NCBI GenBank assembly: GCA_944391735.1
Contig: CALXUR010000006.1
Coordinates: forward strand, 1 to 62,810
Reading direction: 5' to 3'
Source of the DNA: an uncultured Alphaproteobacteria bacterium
GTDB lineage: Bacteria > Pseudomonadota > Alphaproteobacteria > CAAHEQ01 > UBA3637
Length of the DNA: 62,810 bases
In this document: positions 35,103-42,583 of the stretch, piece after piece
Numbering within the stretch: the first letter of the stretch is position 1
Layout: the number at the start of each line of letters is the position of its first letter
Translations under genes and position numbers: made by a program
Notes under the pieces: generated by a model
Database searches by the model: none
What the model was told of the DNA's origin: nothing
What the model saw: the letters and a program-made list of their open reading frames with translations, nothing else

Positions 35103-36827
35103 TTAATCGTCCGATTCGTCCGTATCGGACAGGTCGTCGTCCTCTTCGCCGGTAAAATCTTCCGCCTTTTTCAACGGCTTGACTTTTTCAACTTTGGCTC
35201 CGGGAAAAGCATTTAAAATGCCGGTAACCAACGGTGTTTGTTTCAACTCAACCAATAAGGCATTTTGTTTAGCCTCTTTAATTTCCTGCAGGGTTTGTCC
35301 CCCGCCGGAAACCTGTGTCTGAACAATCCAAGACGTGCCCGTTTCTTTATTCAAAAAACGGCTGATCTGTCCGCATAAATCCCGTCCCGCGTCGGGCGTT
35401 AAAACACATCGAACAAGACCCGGCTTCATATCAACCGGCCGGACACTTGTTTCAATCTGAAAAGCCAGCATTCGTTCTCCCCGGGCGCGTGCCAGAGCAA
35501 CAATGTCGCTTAAGGAATGTAACCCGGAATCCGGCACCGCTGCCGGCGTATTCTGTTCGGGCGGTAAAGAATTCGTCGCCGGTTTTTGCGCGACAGGGGC
35601 AACCGTTGCAATCATGGAAGGTGTTGTTTCGACGGATACAACCGGTCGTGAAGCGACTTCAGGAATCGCTAAGCCGTTTTTTTTTATGTCCGCCATCATT
35701 TCGGCCGGCGTCGGCAAATCCGCCATAAAAGTCAATCGGATGATAACCATTTCCAGTGCTTTAAGCGGGGCATCCGCGTTTTTAATTTCCGAAATGCCCT
35801 TTAATAACATTTGCCAGGCACTGGTCAAAGATGCCATGGATAAAGCCGCTGCCATCTCTTTCCCGCGTGTTCGTTCGGCCTCCGGAACGGTGATGTCGTT
35901 GGCCAAATCCGGCATAATTTTAACTCGGGTCAGCCAATGCGTTAATTCTAATAAATCTTGGGCCAACTCAAACGGATCCGCGCCGCATTCGTATTGCGCG
36001 TCCAACATTTTTAAAGCATCGGCGATATTGCCTTTCAAAGCGGCTTCATATAAATCAAATAAGACCGTTCTATCCGCCAAGCCCAACATTTGTCGCACGC
36101 CGTCAACCGTCAGGTTCGCGTTTAATTGAGTCATTGCCTGATCCATCAGGGAGAGGGAATCACGCACGGATCCGTCTCCGGCACGGGCGATGAGTTTTAA
36201 CGCGTCCGGTTCAAACGTTACGTTTTCTTGACCGGCAATCATGGCCAAGTGGTCGGACAATGTCTGTTCATCTAACCGTCGCAGGTCAAACCGTTGACAC
36301 CGGGATAAAATCGTAATGGGAACTTTGCGGATTTCCGTCGTCGCAAAGATAAATTTAATCCGTTCGGGCGGTTCTTCCAACGTTTTTAACAAAGCATTGA
36401 AAGCCGGCTTTGACAGCATGTGGACTTCGTCGATGATATAGATTTTGAAACGCGCCGATACGGGGTTGTATTTTGCCCCTTCGATAATTTCACGGACGTT
36501 GTCAACACCAGTGTTGCTGGCCGCGTCTATTTCGATAACATCAATATGGGCATCGTTGGCAATGTCGATACAATGTTTGCATTTACCGCAGGGATTCGGT
36601 GTCATGCCGCCGTTTCCGTCCGGTCCGACGCAGTTTAACCCTTTCGCAATGATGCGGGCGGAGCTGGTTTTTCCGACCCCTCGGATACCGGTCAACATAT
36701 AGGCATGAGCCAGCCTGTTGGTTGCAATCGCGTTTGTAATGGTGCGAACCAAAGCCTCTTGACCGATCAGATCGGAAAAAACCTGAGGTCTGTATTTTCG
36801 AGCAAGTACGTGGGATGTTCCGGCCAT
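35103..36827 (-). CDS. dnaX: DNA polymerase III subunit tau/gamma
   Basis: Clamp-loader ATPase that also links the polymerases at the fork (tau). Walker A GIRGVGKT at residues 47-54, zinc ligands C66, C80, C83 and C86, DEVHMLSKPAFNALLK with Walker B, and the arginine-finger region SRCQRFDLRR are present. A linker and acidic tail (DDDLSDTDESDD) form tau-specific domains. ATG 36827 was chosen, six bases from AAAGGA. An A9 run at codons 381-384 could make a short gamma (see separate feature). ffs lies just upstream and batA just downstream, so YbaB and RecR, usual neighbours, are missing. Confidence 0.95.
   Translation of the reverse strand: MAGTSHVLARKYRPQVFSDLIGQEALVRTITNAIATNRLAHAYMLTGIRGVGKTSSARIIAKGLNCVGPDGNGGMTPNPCGKCKHCIDIANDAHIDVIEIDAASNTGVDNVREIIEGAKYNPVSARFKIYIIDEVHMLSKPAFNALLKTLEEPPERIKFIFATTEIRKVPITILSRCQRFDLRRLDEQTLSDHLAMIAGQENVTFEPDALKLIARAGDGSVRDSLSLMDQAMTQLNANLTVDGVRQMLGLADRTVLFDLYEAALKGNIADALKMLDAQYECGADPFELAQDLLELTHWLTRVKIMPDLANDITVPEAERTRGKEMAAALSMASLTSAWQMLLKGISEIKNADAPLKALEMVIIRLTFMADLPTPAEMMADIKKNGLAIPEVASRPVVSVETTPSMIATVAPVAQKPATNSLPPEQNTPAAVPDSGLHSLSDIVALARARGERMLAFQIETSVRPVDMKPGLVRCVLTPDAGRDLCGQISRFLNKETGTSWIVQTQVSGGGQTLQEIKEAKQNALLVELKQTPLVTGILNAFPGAKVEKVKPLKKAEDFTGEEDDDLSDTDESDD
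35659..35687 (-). promoter_or_regulatory. Putative frameshift/slippage site in dnaX (A9)
   Basis: Codons 381-384 read ATA AAA AAA AAC, giving nine consecutive A on the coding strand (35685-35677). A minus-one slip leads to KRLSDS and a TGA at 35661-35659, a product of about 389 residues, ending shortly after clamp-loader domain III as gamma does. Analogous A9 slippage makes gamma in Thermus. Confidence 0.55.
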
Positions 36828-36849
36828 GTCCAATCCTTTAAAAACAAGT

Positions 36850-36935
36850 GGAAAGCGCGCGACCCGTCAGGAAACGGTTGGGCTGCTTTCTTCCGAACCT
36901 GACCCGCTGACCGAAACCGCCGTCCGCGGCTTTCC
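36850..36935 (-). ncRNA. ffs: Signal recognition particle RNA (4.5S-like)
   Basis: On the minus strand the 86-base segment begins GGAAAGCCGCG and ends CGCGCTTTCC, which pair as the basal stem. Between them is the SRP core GGTCAGGTTCGGAAGAAAGC followed by AGCCC, with the GGAA tetraloop and asymmetric loop bound by Ffh. Its place directly upstream of dnaX is the usual alphaproteobacterial one. Exact ends are not certain. Confidence 0.88.
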
Positions 36936-37005
36936 GTTTCAAAAGATACTTTTTTTTACCGTAAAAGTCAATAAAAAAATCATGTTTTAAAACAAACGAA
37001 ATTTT

Positions 37006-37728
37006 TTAAAATACCTCCTCTTCATTTAGGATGTTGTAAAAATCATCTTTTTCAATCAGTTTTTGTTTTTCATGGGTCAGTTTGCTTTTAAAGAATGGAA
37101 TTTTAACCAATTCCTCAATGAAATAATTTCGATTGTCTTGGGCATCATGAGTTCTTTCTTTTAAAATAGTATCATATGATATATCTAGCAAATGACATAA
37201 TTCTTCTCCGGTCATAACTTGTTCCGTTGTGAATCTGTTTTTAAATCCTTTGACAATGATGTCTTTATTTTCTTGATTAAAAGAGCAAATAAAAAAATGG
37301 GTTATAAATTGAATTTGCGCCCCTAAATGATTTTTGAATTTTTCTAAAACAGAAAATTCACCATCTGCTTTTTTGGTGTCAAAGTTATCTCCGTCTTTTA
37401 ACTCAATAATATAACAGTTTTTGGAATCTTGATTAATTTCAAAAATAATCAAATCCGGTTCATGTTTATCTAGTCGGTACCGACTTTTTTTGATCGTATT
37501 TTTTGAACAAAGATAAATCCCCTTTTGTATCCGATTGCATTCGGATAAAAATGTGTCTAAATTATTAATGGCATTTGATTGATGAATAATTATTTTTTCC
37601 AACTCTGTTCCGTTCGTGATGACAGTTGACTGTATTTTCTGAATTAATTTACCCAGATCTTCATCGTTGAAAACACGCGTATATCCTCCCGAACTTGTTT
37701 TGGGTTTCGCATTTCTAATCTTCGCCAT
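37006..37728 (-). CDS. Putative type II restriction endonuclease, PD-(D/E)xK type
   Basis: A 240-residue soluble protein, Lys/Asn-rich and AT-rich in DNA unlike its neighbours. A plausible catalytic core is EPDLIIFEIN (P91-D92) followed after 17 residues by IELKDGDNFDTKKADGE (E109-x-K111). It is paired with a DNA methyltransferase that precedes it and overlaps it by 14 bases, the classical arrangement of a restriction-modification pair. The recognition site cannot be read from sequence. The ribosome site lies inside the methyltransferase end. Confidence 0.75.
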   Translation of the reverse strand: MAKIRNAKPKTSSGGYTRVFNDEDLGKLIQKIQSTVITNGTELEKIIIHQSNAINNLDTFLSECNRIQKGIYLCSKNTIKKSRYRLDKHEPDLIIFEINQDSKNCYIIELKDGDNFDTKKADGEFSVLEKFKNHLGAQIQFITHFFICSFNQENKDIIVKGFKNRFTTEQVMTGEELCHLLDISYDTILKERTHDAQDNRNYFIEELVKIPFFKSKLTHEKQKLIEKDDFYNILNEEEVF

Positions 37729-38368
37729 ATCTCATATCTCCTCCGATAAAATTTCTCCCACTTTGTTGACAAGCTTCAAAAACGGAGTATCCGCCGGCGG
37801 CCGGATCCAAGATCGTGTCTCCCGGATTCGTAGTAGCCATAATAAGAGCTTTTTGTAAAAAAACAGGTTTTGAATGAGGATGTTTTTTTATGACTTTTTC
37901 TTGCCATACATCGGGGATGTTGTGTATTTTCCAAACATCTTTAACTCGGATGGGTGTTTTTTGAAAGATAACCAAATATTCTGATTTTCGGCGTGTTCGA
38001 TATCCCATACCGATTTTTTCTTTATCCCATGTAATTAAATCAACTAAATGTAAATCTGTGTTTAAAAACCAATCCAATACACCTTGGCATAAATGAAATT
38101 TATCCACCCAAAGAAATAAATGTCCGCTGGGCGTTAGGATACGGTTGATTTGTTCAATAAAATGGATAATGTCTAATTCACTCATTTGGGGAAGTGCACT
38201 ACGTGCTTTGCCGCGTGTTTCTCCTTCGTTACCATATCCTAATTTGTCAAGAATGCCACGATACTGCGGATCAAAAAAAATTGTTTTGATACTTTTGCTT
38301 TCTAATCGTTTTAGTAAAGTTAAACCGTCGATTTTATTTTTATGATTTTTTTTAATGATATACTCCAT
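37715..38368 (-). CDS. Site-specific DNA methyltransferase (N6-adenine/N4-cytosine, beta-like order)
   Basis: A 217-residue modification enzyme of the restriction pair. The catalytic motif IV appears as DPQYR (D33-Y36) in place of DPPY, followed by the conserved YGNEGETRGKARSALPQM region; the S-adenosylmethionine motif is the late ILDPAAGGYSVFEA (residues about 186-199). This order fits the beta class, and the Asn/Asp-Pro-x-Tyr set suggests N6-A or N4-C methylation. The ribosome site AAAAGGAGTTAGAAA is clear. The coding DNA is AT-rich, a sign of horizontal origin. Confidence 0.82.
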   Translation of the reverse strand: MEYIIKKNHKNKIDGLTLLKRLESKSIKTIFFDPQYRGILDKLGYGNEGETRGKARSALPQMSELDIIHFIEQINRILTPSGHLFLWVDKFHLCQGVLDWFLNTDLHLVDLITWDKEKIGMGYRTRRKSEYLVIFQKTPIRVKDVWKIHNIPDVWQEKVIKKHPHSKPVFLQKALIMATTNPGDTILDPAAGGYSVFEACQQSGRNFIGGDMRYGED

Positions 38369-38590
38369 TTTCTAACTCCTTTTGTTTTTTAACTAAAACC
38401 CACCTGTTCGGTGGGCGGATGTTAGAAAACCGTACAAATCAAGAACGGCTCGGGTTATTCAGCCGAAAGCCTTATTCGCCGACATCCGCCTTAAAAGCGA
38501 ATGCCAACTTTTTAAATGAGTTGTGTTGCCAACTCTGATTTGTATGGGTTTTCTAAGCCCATGCTTTCTTTTGATCGAAAACAACGGTAT
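38369..38590 (-). promoter_or_regulatory. Long structured leader of the restriction-modification operon
   Basis: From a promoter at 38612-38617 (TTGCAT) and 38589-38594 (TATGAT, 17-base spacer) about 210 untranslated bases precede the methyltransferase. TTAGAAAACC near its 5' side pairs with GGTTTTCTAA near its 3' side over about 20 bases with small mismatches, enclosing a GAGTTG/CAACTC hairpin. GGCGGATGT can pair with ACATCCGCC, which abuts the hairpin CCCACC/GGTGGG followed by TTTTAGTT. This looks like a switchable attenuator or a separate small RNA; I cannot name a family. Confidence 0.5.
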
Positions 38591-38653
38591 CATAGAGTAA
38601 ATGACCGTGAAATGCAAGTATAAAAAAGAGATTTCTGTATCAACAGCGGGTGT

Positions 38654-39331
38654 TTATATTGTATCGTTTTTCCCGAAACATTGTTTCAGAAAGCGGCCGA
38701 TATGGTCGATACAGGATTCATCAATACTGTGTCCCATACCGTTGGATACAAAAACATCCGGTGTTATGCCGATAGCGTTCAGTTGTTCAATGTTCAATGC
38801 CAATCCCGCCGGTGGGACAACCATGTCTGCCGATCCGTGTGTCAGTATAACAGGCGGCTTTTGTCGAATCTCTGACACGGGTAGTGTTTCCCCGAACAAA
38901 ATCGGTGCCGCCGACATGCCGATTACGCCCGCTGTTTTTTCAGGATCGGTTAAAGCTGTATACATGGCCAGCAGACCGCCTTGAGAGAAACCGCCTAAAG
39001 CAATATTATCCGAGGATATGCCGTATTTTTCCCGAATATCGGACATCATGTGCCGAATGATGTCTGCCGGCGCGGATAAACGGTTCATCAAGATGGACAG
39101 ATAGGCTCTGTTCTGCATACAATCCGCATTATAATCGTCCAGTGAGAACCATTCATAGCTGTTGAATCCCAATTCTTTTACCCCGTTCGGACAGAAAAAG
39201 GCCGTGTCGGGCAAAATAGAACAGAAAGAGGGGATGAGTCCCGCCATATCATCGCCCGAAGCACCGTATCCATGGCATAGAATAACGGCGTGCCGGACGG
39301 TTTGAGGAATGAAGCGAGGGTCGCTGAACAT
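38654..39331 (-). CDS. Alpha/beta-hydrolase, carboxylesterase/YpfH family
   Basis: A 225-residue soluble serine hydrolase. The Ser of GFSQGGLLA, the Asp of HGSADMVVP and the His of GMGHSID form the triad, and VILCHGYGASGDD holds the oxyanion strand. These match the phospholipase/carboxylesterase group. Substrate unknown; short acyl esters are likely. ATG 39331 was chosen for AAGGAG seven bases upstream; an upstream start adds only seven residues. Confidence 0.85.
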   Translation of the reverse strand: MFSDPRFIPQTVRHAVILCHGYGASGDDMAGLIPSFCSILPDTAFFCPNGVKELGFNSYEWFSLDDYNADCMQNRAYLSILMNRLSAPADIIRHMMSDIREKYGISSDNIALGGFSQGGLLAMYTALTDPEKTAGVIGMSAAPILFGETLPVSEIRQKPPVILTHGSADMVVPPAGLALNIEQLNAIGITPDVFVSNGMGHSIDESCIDHIGRFLKQCFGKNDTI

Positions 39332-39403
39332 GAAAATTCTCCTTGAAATCAATTTCGAAATATGTCTTAATACAGGTATAAAGCATTTTGGAGGAAAAAA
39401 TCA

Positions 39404-39907
39404 ATGAAAAAAGTCAGAACAAGCGTGTTTTTTGTGATGTTGTTAACGGCTTTTTCAGTGTCCGCGGCTTCCGATCGGACAGCGCGCGGATTGTCCGAAG
39501 CCGAACAACTGGGTATTACCGCCGGAACGGCACTTGCCTGTAACGCCGGTGCCAAGCTGGATGATTTTGAGTTGATCGCCAGCCGTATTATCGCCAATAA
39601 AGCCCTGACTGCCGAGGCGGAGGAGGCGGGATATCGTGATTATGCGGAGGCAAAACTGCGCGCGTATCAGGAACAAAAGAATGATCCGCAGGAAACATGT
39701 GGCGAAGTCCTGTCATCATTCAACCATTTGCCGATTTTTCGTTCAATCGTCTATGCAGACGGTGGTCTGAAAATGTATGACGGCACTTTTTTAAAGCCGC
39801 AACGTCCTGTGACGCAAAAGAAAGTAGTTAAGCAGTCTCGTTCAAAAACGACACCCCGTGGAAAATCCGGTGGTGTTCGGAACTCTCAAAACAGGCGTGG
39901 AAAATAA
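39404..39907 (+). CDS. Hypothetical secreted protein with basic tail
   Basis: A 167-residue protein with a clear signal peptide (cleavage near SVSAAS, residue 22). The mature part has two Cys (ALACNAG, QETCGEV), a predicted helical core with AEAEEAGYRDYAEAKLRAY, and a Lys/Arg/Ser-rich tail. GGAGG precedes the ATG by nine bases. It lies seven bases before recG and so probably shares its transcript, without obvious functional link. Not recognised. Confidence 0.65.
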   Translation: MKKVRTSVFFVMLLTAFSVSAASDRTARGLSEAEQLGITAGTALACNAGAKLDDFELIASRIIANKALTAEAEEAGYRDYAEAKLRAYQEQKNDPQETCGEVLSSFNHLPIFRSIVYADGGLKMYDGTFLKPQRPVTQKKVVKQSRSKTTPRGKSGGVRNSQNRRGK

Positions 39908-39913
39908 AACGCC

Positions 39914-41998
39914 ATGCGTCCGGCCGTCCTGAATCCGTTGTTTGCCCCCGTGGAAAATATTCCCGGCGTGGGGTTGAAACTCGGTCGGTTAGTCAGGCGT
40001 TTATGCGGTCCTTATGTGTCGGATGTGTTGTGGCATTTGCCGAACGGTGTGACTCATCGCCCCCGCATTCAACGGCCGGAGGAAGTTGTGTTCGGTTCTT
40101 TCGGAACAATATCCATGCGCATAACCCGGCATATCCCGCCACCGACCCGTCGTCAGCCGTATCGGATTATCGGGGAGGGGATCGGTTTGCCGGTTGAATT
40201 GGTCTTTTTCAATTACCATAAAAATTATTTGCAAACCAAATATCCGGAGGATCGGTTGATTTGGGTGTCCGGTAAAATAGAGCGACAAGGGATCGGTATT
40301 AAGATTTTGCACCCCGATTATATCGCCGATACACCGGAACAAATACCCGAGTTTGAAGTTATCTATCCACAGGCGCAAGGTGTGACCAGTAAATTGTTGC
40401 GCCGGATTTTATCCTATGCATTGCCCGCAGCCCCCGATTTGCCGGAATGGCTTGATGCCGCTTTTCAGGCGAAACACCGCCTGCCTTTTTGGACACAGGC
40501 GTTGGAGGAGGCGCATCATCCGAAATCGGAAGCCGATTTGAATCCGAAACATCCGGCTCGGTTGCGGTTGGCTTATGACGAGATTTTGGCAAATCAGTTG
40601 GCTTTGATGTTGGTGCGACAGCAAGCTTCCCGAAAGACCGGTGTGGTTGTTCATCCGACAGGATTTTTGACGCAAAAGCTGATTGACTCCCTGTCTTTTG
40701 AATTGACCGCTGCCCAACAACGGGTTTTGATTGAAATTCAACGCGATTTAACTTCTCCCCATCAAATGGTGCGGTTGCTTCAAGGCGATGTCGGCAGTGG
40801 TAAAACCGTTGTTGCCTTGTTGGCGGCCTTGTCTGTTATTGAAGACGGTTTTCAGGCCGCCTTGATGGCACCGACGGATATTTTGGCACGACAACATTTT
40901 GCCAAAATAGAAAGCCTGTGTCGTCCGCTGGGCGTAACGACAGCTATTTTAACCGCACGTGAAAAAGGAGCGGAGCGGGAGCGTATTTTGTCTGAATTGG
41001 CCGATGGGCGGATTCAGTTTTTAATCGGCACGCATGCTCTTTTGACGGAACAAGTGGCCTTTCATCGGTTGGGCTTGGCCGTGATAGATGAACAACACAA
41101 GTTCGGTGTGAATCAGCGTTTGGCTTTGATTCAAAAACAAAAAGGCGTTAATTTGTTGGTGATGACGGCGACACCGATACCCCGCAGTTTGGCATTGACC
41201 GCTTATGGCGATATGGATAGTTCTCGGTTGGATGAAAAGCCGGCCGGCCGACGGCCGATTGAAACACGTGTTATGCCTGTTTCAAAAATTCCGGAGTTGA
41301 CGCAACGATTATATGACCGTATCCGAACATCCCCTGTCAGAATGCAGGCATATTGGATTTGCCCTCTGGTTGAGGAATCCGAAAAGACGGATCTGACAGC
41401 CGTTAAAAAACGGTTTGCCGAATTGCGTCAGGTTTTCGGCGACCGTGTCGGTTTGGTGCACGGACAAATGAAAGGTGTCGAAAAGGACGCCGTCATGGAA
41501 CAATTTGCTGCGGGGCTTTTGGATGTGTTGGTGGCGACGACGGTTATTGAAGTCGGTGTGGATGTCAAGTCGGCAACGGTTATGGTGATTGAACAAGCCG
41601 AACGTTTCGGATTGGCCGGATTGCACCAGTTGCGCGGTCGTGTCGGACGTGGTTTAGATCAATCTTTGTGTATTCTGTTACATGGTTCCCGGTTAACGGA
41701 TACGGCGAAAGAGCGGTTGCGGATTATGCGGGAGACGGATGATGGATTTATTTTGGCCGAGGAAGATTTAAAATTGCGTGGTGCCGGTGAGGTATTGGGC
41801 ACGCGCCAAAGCGGGTTACCGGATTTTAAAATGGCCGATTTATCGGTTCAAAGTGATTTATTGTGGACGGCAACAAAAGATGCCCAAATGATTTTATCTT
41901 TGGATCCGAAACTGGAAAGCCCGCGTGGACAGGCGTTGCGAACCCTTTTGTATCTTTTTCAAAAAGATATTGAAATTCAAACTCTTAAATCAGGATAG
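39914..41998 (+). CDS. recG: ATP-dependent DNA helicase RecG
   Basis: Remodels stalled forks and processes recombination intermediates. The 694-residue protein has the N-terminal wedge (OB) domain, Walker A GDVGSGKTVVALL near residue 291, the DEAH-variant DEQHKFG, TATPIPRS, and the C-terminal TRG motif near the end. The start follows the secreted-protein gene by seven bases with no own promoter evident. Confidence 0.95.
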   Translation: MRPAVLNPLFAPVENIPGVGLKLGRLVRRLCGPYVSDVLWHLPNGVTHRPRIQRPEEVVFGSFGTISMRITRHIPPPTRRQPYRIIGEGIGLPVELVFFNYHKNYLQTKYPEDRLIWVSGKIERQGIGIKILHPDYIADTPEQIPEFEVIYPQAQGVTSKLLRRILSYALPAAPDLPEWLDAAFQAKHRLPFWTQALEEAHHPKSEADLNPKHPARLRLAYDEILANQLALMLVRQQASRKTGVVVHPTGFLTQKLIDSLSFELTAAQQRVLIEIQRDLTSPHQMVRLLQGDVGSGKTVVALLAALSVIEDGFQAALMAPTDILARQHFAKIESLCRPLGVTTAILTAREKGAERERILSELADGRIQFLIGTHALLTEQVAFHRLGLAVIDEQHKFGVNQRLALIQKQKGVNLLVMTATPIPRSLALTAYGDMDSSRLDEKPAGRRPIETRVMPVSKIPELTQRLYDRIRTSPVRMQAYWICPLVEESEKTDLTAVKKRFAELRQVFGDRVGLVHGQMKGVEKDAVMEQFAAGLLDVLVATTVIEVGVDVKSATVMVIEQAERFGLAGLHQLRGRVGRGLDQSLCILLHGSRLTDTAKERLRIMRETDDGFILAEEDLKLRGAGEVLGTRQSGLPDFKMADLSVQSDLLWTATKDAQMILSLDPKLESPRGQALRTLLYLFQKDIEIQTLKSG

Positions 41999-42004
41999 AA
42001 AATA

Positions 42005-42463
42005 ATGACCATTCTTTTTACGCTTCAACCCCCGGAAGTTACTAAAAAGCTGCGCAAGCAATTTGACAGGCTCAAGTTAAATCATGTTTTTGTGCGGTAC
42101 CTGTATCGGCGCGGCATGTTGGATAAGTATGCCCATGTGATGAATCTGAAACGGGCGGCAAAAGGAAAAATTCCGCGCGGGTTTGATGTTCATCACATTA
42201 TTCCATTGTCCGGCGGCGGTAAAAACAGGTTATCCAATTTTTGCCTGATTGAAAAATCATTGCATAAGTTTATCAATAAAAAATGTTTTGAACCCGCTTT
42301 GCGTGGTGTTCAGGTCGGTCAAACAGTTGCCATCGAATTGCCGGATTTCGGACCGGTTGCACTGCGACGAGACTATAACGGTTTTATTGATAGAAAATTG
42401 GCACACGATAAAGATCGGGGATATTTTTATGCCTTTTTGCGCAAGTGGAGTAAAGAAAAATAA
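42005..42463 (+). CDS. HNH endonuclease-like protein
   Basis: A 152-residue small basic protein. FDVHHIIPLSGGGKNRLSNF followed by KSLHKFIN is the HNH nuclease fold, with catalytic His pairs and the ligands of a single metal. It lies six bases behind recG. Such genes occur as homing, repair or phage-derived nucleases; no intron, intein or phage gene is nearby, so its job is not clear. GC and codon use resemble the recG region. Confidence 0.7.
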   Translation: MTILFTLQPPEVTKKLRKQFDRLKLNHVFVRYLYRRGMLDKYAHVMNLKRAAKGKIPRGFDVHHIIPLSGGGKNRLSNFCLIEKSLHKFINKKCFEPALRGVQVGQTVAIELPDFGPVALRRDYNGFIDRKLAHDKDRGYFYAFLRKWSKEK

Positions 42464-42533
42464 AATATCTTTCCGAATTACAATCGTGTGTAACCGGTTT
42501 TGTGGGGTGTTTTTTATCCCATTTTAATGTGAT

Positions 42534-42572
42534 ACAAAAAATATCCCACCCTTGCGGATGGGATATAAATGA
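42534..42572 (-). terminator. Terminator of the MORN_2-repeat gene
   Basis: ATATCCCA/TGGGATAT hairpin (42541-42548, 42559-42566) followed on the minus strand by T6, 18 bases past the stop. Confidence 0.8.
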
Positions 42573-42583
42573 GGCATATTTTC

